From NCBI GenBank assembly GCA_035578005.1, contig DATJYK010000131.1, positions 16,946-80,945 of the forward strand: a stretch of 64,000 bases of DNA, in the 5' to 3' direction. Below the pieces are notes generated by a model. The model did no database searches. It saw nothing but the letters and a program-made list of their open reading frames with translations, and had not been told where the DNA came from. This document shows, one piece after another, positions 34,049 through 40,642 of the stretch. A program made the position numbers and the translations under genes. Origin of the DNA: Gp13-AA77 sp035578005. Its GTDB lineage: Bacteria > Acidobacteriota > Terriglobia > UBA7540. Within the stretch, counting starts at the first letter, position 1. Each line of letters begins with the position of its first letter.

Positions 34049-36535
34049 CTACTCGTCCGGTTCAAACATCCTCCCATCTCTCAGCTTCACCAGCGTCTTT
34101 CCGGTGGTGGTCACCACCCGCACCGCCCATTCCGGACGGCCCTCGCGGGTATCCCGTTGCACCGAACTGAGATTCGGCCGCCACACCAGAAATTCCTCGC
34201 GAATCCCGAACCGGCTCACCGCCCAATCATAAAGCGCCACCGTCACCTGGTGCGTGCTGCGCATCACCGGCACCAGCACGTATCGCACCGCGTCGAACCA
34301 GATGCGCAGCGCGTGCTGCAGTTCGCCCCCCTGCTGCTTGCGTCCCTCCGCCTCGGAACGCGGCGTCTCGGCGGGCCGCCGCTTGCCGTCGCGCCAGGGA
34401 GGCGTGGTCTCGTCGTCACCCCAGGCGATGTCCTCGCGATTCGGGCCGTGCGCGCACTTGAAGAAAGCAACGCTATCGTAGGCGTACTCAACCGGCAGCA
34501 GCTTCAGCCACAGCCGCAGGAACCGGACCGGCTGCCACTCCAAGGTAGCCTCCAGCAGCTCGCGCAGCCCGGCGAGTCGATCGCTGAAGACGTGCATGCG
34601 GTTCCAGAGGGATTCGGCCAGGGCGTGAAGCGAGGGGTCAGGGATCGGGGGCTGGGGACCGGGGTTCGGGATTCGGGGTTCGGTGTTCGGGACTTGACGC
34701 TCGGGGTTCGGTGTTCGGTTTTCGGGTTTCGGGTCTCGCGACTCGGTATTTGGGTTTCGGGCCTCTGTCCCGGAACCCCCAGCCTCAGCTCCCGAATCCC
34801 GAACACCGAACACCGAATCCCGGACCCCTGGCCCCGAGTCTTCATCCGGCACGCCCGAACCCCGAACCCCGAAACCCGAATCCCGGGTTCCTAGCGCTTC
34901 TTCTACCAACGTCAGGAATTCCTGGAAGCTGCCGGGCACAGTCAACTCCCCCCGGCGCACCAGACGCTTTAGCTCGCGTTCCGAAGGCGTACGGACGAAT
35001 TCGCTGGCAGGCCGGTCAGACAAATCCATTTCGGGCGGTCGCGGCTTGGGCGGATGCGGTACGGGCGCATGGCTGGGCGCATGGCCATGCGCCCCTACGA
35101 CTTGCCACTCCTTCGGGTCTTTCACCGACGCCGGCTCCACGCGCTTCTGCTGCGCCTTCATGGCGTGGCTGGGCGATTGGAACGGATCGCCGATGGCTTC
35201 CGGCGATAGATCGTCGATGCGCTCGGGCCAGGCAGGATGGAATTGCTCGTAGTGCGGAGTGCCGCGGAACTGCAGCAGGAAGCCGGGATTCGGGGTTCGG
35301 GGCTCGGGATTGGTGATTGATGATTGGTGATTTGCGATTGGAGACTCGGGATTCGGGGTTCGGGGTTCGGTGTTCGTGCTTCGAGATTCGGCATCTGTGA
35401 CTTGCGATTCGTGATTTGTGGCCCGGGACTCGGGATTTGGTGCTCGGCTTTCCGTCCCTGAACACGGAGCTTCGGCTTCCGAATCCCGAACCCCGAAACC
35501 CGAATCCCGCATTTCGGGCCCCTGATCCCCGTCCCCTGAACCCTGTTGGCCCGAATCCCGAACACCGAACACCGAACCCCGGCCGTCGAACAGCGCCCCC
35601 AACAACCCCACCATTCCCCGGTACACCCGCCACACCTTCCAAAACCGTCTCTCAATGCGCTTCAGGCGCTCGCGAGTGTACGAGTGGTAGTTCTCCAGCG
35701 TGGCGTCCAGGTCCCAGTGAAATTTGTCCGCCCGCTCCGCCGTCAGCTCGCTGTGCTGCTGCCGCCAGCGCTTCATTTCCTCCAGGCGATAGCAGATGGC
35801 CAGCCGCTCCCAGTTTTCCTGGTTGCGGTAGAGGCGGAAGGGCCGCCAAAGCAGCAGCGCCAAGGCCCGCACCAGCTTGGGCGCGCGCGGGCTGGCCGCG
35901 TCGGTGTGAAGGGGTAGCCTAGGGGCTTGGTCGGCCGGACCCTCGGCAGCCCCCTCACCCCCGGCCCCTCTCCCCCAAGGGGGAGAGGGGAGTTCATTTC
36001 CTGCAGGCGAGGGGACGCTATTCTCTGCAAACGAGGGGAGACCGCTCCCTGCAACTGAACCCTCGGACCTACTCCCCGAGTTCTCGGATCTAGTCTCTGA
36101 GTTCTCAAACCCGTTCTCTGAGTTCTCGAATGTGTTCTCTGAGTTCTCGAACGTGTTCTCTAAGTTCTCGAATGTGTTCTCCCCTCGCCCCCTTGGGGGA
36201 GAGGGGCCGGGGGTGAGGGGGCTGTCAACGGTTAAGCCAGACACCCCAGACAGAGCCTCCCCAAGACGTGGAAAATAGCCGCACAGCATCAGCAGCGTGC
36301 GATCGAGAAGGCTGAGATGGGCGCGCAGCTCTTCGCGGCTCTCCCCGGCCGCCTCGGCGCTGCGCTCGAAGTCGAACGCCATCTGGCCGTGACTGAAATT
36401 GTTGGCGTAGTTGGCGGAGTTGTCGGCTTTGCGCTTCTGGGCGGCATGCAACAGGCCTTTGTACTGGCCGTCGCGTTGGCGCTTGAGGGCCTCGGGGGTC
36501 AAAGGGCGGCGCGGTTTGGGGTTCGGAGGGTCCAT
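34049..36535 (-). CDS. Unidentified protein interrupted by three in-frame repeat islands
   Basis: An 828-residue frame that I do not recognise. Four segments look like ordinary protein: residues 1-105 (basic start, then REELRAHLSLLDRTLLMLCG), about 190-325 (PKLVRALALLLWRPFRLYR and WERLAICYRLEEMKRWRQQH, Trp/Arg-rich helices), about 420-540 and about 645-828 (RMHVFSDRLAGLRELLEATL, RIWFDAVRYVLVPVMRSTHQ). Between them lie islands of 7-residue repeats such as NPEPRTP, NPESPIA and RDSGFGV, and ENTFENS units. These islands are heptamer DNA read through in frame, because three 7-bp units make seven codons. The frame has stayed open through about 700 bp of repeat DNA. No membrane segment or catalytic motif is evident. 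Confidence 0.7.
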   Translation of the reverse strand: MDPPNPKPRRPLTPEALKRQRDGQYKGLLHAAQKRKADNSANYANNFSHGQMAFDFERSAEAAGESREELRAHLSLLDRTLLMLCGYFPRLGEALSGVSGLTVDSPLTPGPSPPRGRGENTFENLENTFENSENTFENSENGFENSETRSENSGSRSEGSVAGSGLPSFAENSVPSPAGNELPSPPWGRGAGGEGAAEGPADQAPRLPLHTDAASPRAPKLVRALALLLWRPFRLYRNQENWERLAICYRLEEMKRWRQQHSELTAERADKFHWDLDATLENYHSYTRERLKRIERRFWKVWRVYRGMVGLLGALFDGRGSVFGVRDSGQQGSGDGDQGPEMRDSGFGVRDSEAEAPCSGTESRAPNPESRATNHESQVTDAESRSTNTEPRTPNPESPIANHQSSITNPEPRTPNPGFLLQFRGTPHYEQFHPAWPERIDDLSPEAIGDPFQSPSHAMKAQQKRVEPASVKDPKEWQVVGAHGHAPSHAPVPHPPKPRPPEMDLSDRPASEFVRTPSERELKRLVRRGELTVPGSFQEFLTLVEEALGTRDSGFGVRGSGVPDEDSGPGVRDSVFGVRDSGAEAGGSGTEARNPNTESRDPKPENRTPNPERQVPNTEPRIPNPGPQPPIPDPSLHALAESLWNRMHVFSDRLAGLRELLEATLEWQPVRFLRLWLKLLPVEYAYDSVAFFKCAHGPNREDIAWGDDETTPPWRDGKRRPAETPRSEAEGRKQQGGELQHALRIWFDAVRYVLVPVMRSTHQVTVALYDWAVSRFGIREEFLVWRPNLSSVQRDTREGRPEWAVRVVTTTGKTLVKLRDGRMFEPDE
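34640..34890. repeat. In-gene repeat island 1, inverted heptamer arms
   Basis: Fifteen in-phase 7-mers of NNTTCGG type (34663-34767: GGTTCGG, GATTCGG, TGTTCGG and others) are followed by complementary CCGAAT/CCGAAC words (about 34795-34830 and 34858-34888), giving a long imperfect inverted repeat. It lies wholly inside the reading frame and encodes NPEPRTP-like units on one arm and RDSGFGV-like units on the other. Confidence 0.92.
35062..35100. repeat. In-gene GC-rich palindromic patch related to the GTAGGGGCG family
   Basis: Read on the minus strand, this patch begins TCGTAGGGGCGCATGGCC and continues with further GCGCATGGC words. It shares the GTAGGGGCG start with the 93-bp elements at 9811 and 43879 but otherwise differs. 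It encodes AHGHAPSHAPVPHP in the unidentified protein. The relation is suggestive, not certain. Confidence 0.55.
35285..35585. repeat. In-gene repeat island 2, inverted heptamer arms
   Basis: More than twenty in-phase 7-mers of GGGATTC, GGGGTTC, GTGATTG type (35285-35452) face complementary CCCGAAC, CCCGAAT, ACCGAAC words (about 35480-35585). As in island 1, the whole structure is translated in frame on the minus strand, giving 7-residue units such as NPESRAT and NHESQVT. Confidence 0.92.
35951..36221. repeat. In-gene repeat island 3: inverted 41-bp elements around a 21-bp-period array
   Basis: Two 41-bp GC-rich elements (35951-35991 and 36181-36221) are inverted copies matching in 40 of 41 positions. 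Each contains an internal hairpin around CCCCCAAGGGGG or its complement. Between them, at about 36066-36180, lies an array of 21-bp units (GTTCTCT GAGTTCT CGAATGT), three heptamers each, encoding ENTFENS repeats. The 41-bp element resembles the GC-rich repeat often mistranslated as LTPGPSP in other genomes; here it encodes LTPGPSPPRGRG and LPSPPWGRGAGGEG in frame. Confidence 0.93.
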
Positions 36536-36544
36536 CAGCGTTTC

Positions 36545-36782
36545 AGGTACCAGGTGTCAGGTGTTAGGTGTTAGGTGCTAGGTCTTAGGTGCTAGGTGTT
36601 AGTTACTCAGTTCAGCGTTGCTCAGTTCGGCGTTTCCCAATTGGCGTTGCGCAACCGCTCGGGGTCCTTGATCCGAGCTCCAGCTCCCAACGCCGAACCC
36701 CGAACTGACAAACTCCGAACTGAGGAACTGGCACCTGACACCTGACACCTGACACCTGGCACCTGACACCTAACACCTCCTC
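36545..36782. repeat. Intergenic heptamer arrays upstream of the unidentified gene
   Basis: YAGGTGT words run in phase at 36545-36605, and complementary ACCTGAC words at about 36725-36780, with CCGAACT words between (about 36698-36725). The two outer arrays are inverted relative to each other, again giving a hairpin-like layout. The promoter of the minus-strand gene must lie in or beyond this block. Confidence 0.9.
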
Positions 36783-36906
36783 CATTCACCCACAATTCGC
36801 GGCCGGCGTGGAGAAAACTGAGAAAAGTGAGAACGTTTATTTCGCGCTTATGGCTGAAGGGGATAGGCTGTGGAAAACCGGGTCCGTGCGGACGCGAGGT
36901 CGTCGC

Positions 36907-37050
36907 CTGATTGAGTGATCGGGTGATCGAGCCATCGGGTGATTGGACAAGCCGACGGTTGAGCGCGCGGCTGCTTGGGGCGAACGAACTACGAACCTCG
37001 TACAACGAACCGCTCCTCCATCGCTCAATCAGCCGATCACCCGATGACCT
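36907..37050. repeat. Octamer arrays B, inverted pair
   Basis: GATTGAGT/GATCGGGT words (36907-36960) face complementary AATCAGCC/GATCACCC words (about 37022-37048). They use the same octamer vocabulary as the arrays flanking the ADOP genes. The block lies just upstream of hicBA. The frames across 36622-37096 have no coding character. Confidence 0.82.
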
Positions 37051-37180
37051 AACTCGTAGCGAACCGCCGCATTGTTCTTCGCTTTTCAATCGATAAGCAA
37101 AAATCAGCTAAACTATATTTCACCGCTGAGTGCGTTCGTCGCAGCTATCCACAAGCGCGCTCGCGGGCGAAAGGGTGACC

Positions 37181-37405
37181 GTGCGAGAAGTCAAAATCAT
37201 TGTTGAAAGGCATTCAGACGGCTACGTCGCCTACCCGCTCGGACTGAAAGGCGTCGTGGTGGGCGAGGGTGATTCTTATGAACAAGCCCTTGCCGACGCC
37301 ACGTCAGCAATTCGCTTCCACGTCGAGACCTTCGGTCCCGAAGTGCTTGATATTGATCCGCCCGTTCTGGAAGCGTTTGTTGCCGAAGCCCGGATTGAGC
37401 CCTGA
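37181..37405 (+). CDS. hicB: HicB-like antitoxin
   Basis: About 74 residues from the GTG at 37181; GTGs at 37175 and 37130 are alternatives. The family fold is clear: KIIVERHSDGYVAYPLGLKG, then VVVGEGDSYEQALADATSAI and RFHVETFGPEV. HicB antitoxins have a degraded RNase H-like fold that blocks HicA and often lack a separate DNA-binding domain in short forms like this one. The stop overlaps the HicA start (TGATG). The gene lies on the plus strand among minus-strand genes, bordered by repeat arrays on both sides. Confidence 0.87.
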   Translation: MREVKIIVERHSDGYVAYPLGLKGVVVGEGDSYEQALADATSAIRFHVETFGPEVLDIDPPVLEAFVAEARIEP

Positions 37406-37644
37406 TGCCCAAGTTCCCGGTTGATGCCCCGAAACGAAGGGTGTTGAAGGCGCTCGAACGTCTGGGCTTTCGAGTTCTACGGGAAAGAGAGCACATCTCG
37501 ATGATCCGAGAGAATGCCGACGGTTCTAAGACGCCGCTCACCATGCCAAACCATACAACGATCAAAGCTTCGACCCTCCGCACAATCTGCACGCAGGCCG
37601 GCATTTCCCGCGCAGAGTTCCTCGCGGCTTACGAAGATCGATAG
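37405..37644 (+). CDS. hicA: HicA-like mRNA interferase toxin
   Basis: A 79-residue HicA/YcfA protein with the double-stranded-RNA-binding-like fold: RRVLKALERLGFRVLRE, the expected catalytic His30 in REREHISMIR, and a C-terminus with KASTLRTICTQAGIS. HicA cleaves mRNA and tmRNA when free of HicB. The antitoxin-first order is the reverse of the E. coli hicAB order but common elsewhere. Length and motifs are intact. Confidence 0.9.
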   Translation: MPKFPVDAPKRRVLKALERLGFRVLREREHISMIRENADGSKTPLTMPNHTTIKASTLRTICTQAGISRAEFLAAYEDR

Positions 37645-37683
37645 CTGCCATCCTCGGCCTCGCCAATCCCCGACATCGCTGTT

Positions 37684-37718
37684 CATTCGTCAATCGGCAA
37701 TCGAAAATCGTCAATCAT
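37684..37718. repeat. Short heptamer array at ADOP 2 stop
   Basis: Five in-phase 7-mers (CATTCGT, CAATCGG, CAATCGA, AAATCGT, CAATCAT) lie between hicA and the end of the ADOP gene and reach into its stop codon. Confidence 0.8.
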
Positions 37719-40543
37719 TCGTACCTCAGCGCCACCATGGGATCGACCCGTGAGGCGCGCTGTGCCGGCAGGTATCCGGCCAGGAGCGCGACAGCCGCCA
37801 GCGCACCCGTTGCCGAGGCGATGGTCAGCGGGTCAGTCGGCTTCACGCCATACAGCATGCTGGCAATCAAACGCGACCCTGCCAGCGCTGCGGGCCCGCC
37901 GAAGATGATCCCGAGGACTGCCAATGTCATCGATTCCCGCAACACCATTCGCAGAATCTTCGCGCGTTCCGCGCCGAGCGCCATGCGAATGCCGATCTCG
38001 TTGGTTCGACGCGCTACGGCGTAGGACATCATGCCGTACAGGCCCACGCAGGCCAGCACGAGGGCGAGCAGCCCAAAGAAGCCTGCGAGCCTGGCAAAGA
38101 GGCGTTCCTGAAACGTGGCTTGGTCGATCTGCTCGGTTTGGGTCTTGACGTCCCACAGCGGCAGATTCCGGTCGAGTCCCTGGACCGTCCTCCGAACCGC
38201 GCCGATCCAGTTCCTGGGATCGCCTGCCGTTCGCACTTCAAAATTCATTCCCTCCGGCAGTTCGGACTCTTGCGCATAGGGCACATAAACCGTGGGCGGC
38301 GCGGCGTCACGCAACTGCCCGTACTTCACGTCGCCAACCACACCGACGATGGCAATCTCGGAGCTCGCCTTTGGGTCTCCGAAGCCGAAACGCCGGCCGA
38401 TGGGATTCGTGCCGGCCAGGTACCTGTCTGCGAAGGCGCGGTTAACCACGGCCACCTTGGCAGCCGACGCTGTGTCTCGATCGGCGATGGTGCGGCCGAG
38501 CGCCAGCGGAATCCCATAGGTCTCAAAGAATTCCGGCCCCACAGAATTCACGTGAAGGCTGACAGACCCGTTTTCTGATTCGCCGGGTTTCGGGGTATAT
38601 CCCTGAATGGAAATTCCGTCTATGGTGACGCCGCCGTCAATGAACGTGTGACGGGAGAGGCTCGCCGATTGCACGCCGGGAATGGCCGCGATTCGCCGCC
38701 GCAGCTCATCATAAAGGCTCCCCAGGCGTTCGCCTTTGTAGCCGGCCTGGGCGGGAGCGATGCCGAAGAGCAAAAGATTGTGGCGGTCAAACCCGACATT
38801 CTCATTCTCCAGGTTGGTGAGGGTGCGGACAAACAATCCGGCGCCCAGCAGCAACACCAGCGACATCGCCACCTGCGCAACCACCAGCAGCTTGCCGAGT
38901 CCGAGGTGCAGACCCCGCGATTGACCCGCTCTCCCCACGATTTTGCCCGCGCCTTCCTTGAGCGCGGGCGTCAAATCCAGACGGGTGCCGCGCAGGGCCG
39001 GAGCCAATCCAAACAGGATTCCGGTGAGCACCGAGACGGCAGCGGTGAAACCGAGCACGCGCAGAGAGGGCACTACATGGAGGATCACGGGATTCCGCCC
39101 GCCGGACATGAAAGCCAGCAGAACATCGCTCGCCCAGTAGGCGAGGGCTACTCCCAGAACGCCGCCCGCCGTTGCCAGCAGGACGCTTTCGGTAAGCAAC
39201 TGGCGAATCAGGCGACGCCGGCCGGCTCCGAGTGCCAGCCGCACAGCGATCTCTTTTTGCCGCGTGGACGCGCGTGACAGCAGCAGATTCGCCACGTTGG
39301 CACAAGCAATCAAGAGAACGAGGCCGACCACCGCCATCAAGATAAAGAGCGGCTGGGAAAATTCCTGCCGCAAGGAGTCGAGTCCCTTACTGGCGCTCGT
39401 CAACTGAACCTGGGGCGGTTCGAAGGCCGTATCTGGAGAACGCTTCGCCGGCGGGGGCGGTTCGATGGCGGCCACGTCCCTTCGAAGCACCAAGTCTAAA
39501 GCGGCGCGCGCCTGCCGCTGGCTTACGCCCGGCTTTAACCGCCCCATGATCAGAACCCACCAGTCATCGTGGGCCGTGAACCTTGAGACCTCGCCAGGGG
39601 TTGCGTAGGCGGTCCAGCCGGGTTCAACCTGGGGTTGGGTCCGGAGAGGAATCCAGATATCAATCGAAGCGCCGGGCTGAACGCCGAAGAACTCGGGAGC
39701 GGCCACGCCCACCACGGTGAAGGGGACGGCGTTCACGGTGATGGCCTTGCCTACCGCGAGCGGGTCACGTCCAAATCGTGTAGTCCAATAGCGGTAGCTG
39801 ATCGTGGCTGCCGGACTCGCGCCCACCTTGTCGTCTGCCGGCGTGATCGTCCGTCCGAGGGCGGCCGGAACTCCCAGCGTAGAGAAATAATCGCCCGAGA
39901 CATACTCGCCGGTGGCCAGATCCGCCTGCCCACCTACGCCCACATTCAACGGGTCAGGGTCCGAAAAGGCCAAAACGCCGGAGAAGGCTTGAGTGTGAGC
40001 ACGAATGTCGTCGAAGATGGGGTACGAAAAGGCCGTGCTGGTGAAACGCCCCGTAGAGTCTTGGTCTGAGTTACCACTCAGCGAGTGCGCGAACCAGGGC
40101 ACGGTCCCAAACCGGCTCTGCGAAGCCCAGCTCAAGAGGACGAGCTCCGCGGGCCTCTCGACGGGCAGCATCTTCAGCATCACGGCGTCGATCAGGCTGA
40201 AAATCGCAGTGTTGGCGCCGATGCCGAGCGCCAAGGATAGGATGACTACCGCCGCGAAACCGGGCGACTTCGCCAGCACCCGAAAGGCGTAGCGAAGGTC
40301 TTGAATCAGGTTCTCAATAAAATTTACGCGTCGCATGTCCCGGCACTCCTCTTTGATCTGCTCCACGCCGCCTAATTCGCGCAAAGCGGCGCATCGGGCC
40401 TCCTCCGGCGTCATGCCTTCGGCGATTTTCTCGTCAATCTGGTTTTCGAGATGAAAGCGCAATTCCTCGCTGAGTTCCTGTTCGACACCTGTGCGCCGGA
40501 ACAGGGAGCGGAAGCGAAGCGGAAGTTGGTAGAAGAAACGCAT
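37715..40543 (-). CDS. ADOP-family FtsX/MacB-like permease, paralogue 2
   Basis: A 942-residue permease with the same plan as paralogue 1: signature N-terminus (GVEQELSEELRFHLENQ, MTPEEARCAALRELGG, EQIKEECRDMRRV), helix FAAVVILSLALGIGANTAIF, a large periplasmic domain, a central helix trio (VGLVLLIACANVANLLLSRA), a second periplasmic domain and a terminal bundle ending RASRVDPMVALRYE. It follows paralogue 3 by 100 bp, filled by an octamer array, and may be co-transcribed from the padR promoter. A poorly conserved stretch around 300-380 (PPPPAKRSPDTAFEPPQ) is proline-rich. Confidence 0.92.
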   Translation of the reverse strand: MRFFYQLPLRFRSLFRRTGVEQELSEELRFHLENQIDEKIAEGMTPEEARCAALRELGGVEQIKEECRDMRRVNFIENLIQDLRYAFRVLAKSPGFAAVVILSLALGIGANTAIFSLIDAVMLKMLPVERPAELVLLSWASQSRFGTVPWFAHSLSGNSDQDSTGRFTSTAFSYPIFDDIRAHTQAFSGVLAFSDPDPLNVGVGGQADLATGEYVSGDYFSTLGVPAALGRTITPADDKVGASPAATISYRYWTTRFGRDPLAVGKAITVNAVPFTVVGVAAPEFFGVQPGASIDIWIPLRTQPQVEPGWTAYATPGEVSRFTAHDDWWVLIMGRLKPGVSQRQARAALDLVLRRDVAAIEPPPPAKRSPDTAFEPPQVQLTSASKGLDSLRQEFSQPLFILMAVVGLVLLIACANVANLLLSRASTRQKEIAVRLALGAGRRRLIRQLLTESVLLATAGGVLGVALAYWASDVLLAFMSGGRNPVILHVVPSLRVLGFTAAVSVLTGILFGLAPALRGTRLDLTPALKEGAGKIVGRAGQSRGLHLGLGKLLVVAQVAMSLVLLLGAGLFVRTLTNLENENVGFDRHNLLLFGIAPAQAGYKGERLGSLYDELRRRIAAIPGVQSASLSRHTFIDGGVTIDGISIQGYTPKPGESENGSVSLHVNSVGPEFFETYGIPLALGRTIADRDTASAAKVAVVNRAFADRYLAGTNPIGRRFGFGDPKASSEIAIVGVVGDVKYGQLRDAAPPTVYVPYAQESELPEGMNFEVRTAGDPRNWIGAVRRTVQGLDRNLPLWDVKTQTEQIDQATFQERLFARLAGFFGLLALVLACVGLYGMMSYAVARRTNEIGIRMALGAERAKILRMVLRESMTLAVLGIIFGGPAALAGSRLIASMLYGVKPTDPLTIASATGALAAVALLAGYLPAQRASRVDPMVALRYE

Positions 40544-40549
40544 ACGAAT

Positions 40550-40642
40550 TGACCCATTGATTCATCGGCTCATTGATTCAATGAGTCAACCCGTCAATGA
40601 GTCAATCACTCAATCACCCGATGGCCCGATCGCGCGATTCAA
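40550..40642. repeat. Octanucleotide array C (between ADOP 2 and ADOP 3)
   Basis: In-phase 8-mers (ATTGATTC, ATCGGCTC, ATTGATTC, AATGAGTC, AATCACCC, GATGGCCC). The core CTCATTGATTCAATGAG matches the arrays at 30925 and 43378. The array fills nearly all of the gap between the two permease genes. Confidence 0.9.

Noticed and set aside
34711..35316. Plus-strand repeat-rich frames opposite the unidentified gene
   Set aside because: Heptamer DNA without stops is open in all frames on both strands. Only the minus-strand frame joins the non-repetitive, protein-like segments.
36622..37089. Minus-strand frame between the unidentified gene and hicB
   Set aside because: Made largely of heptamer and octamer words with no protein-like segment or ribosome site.
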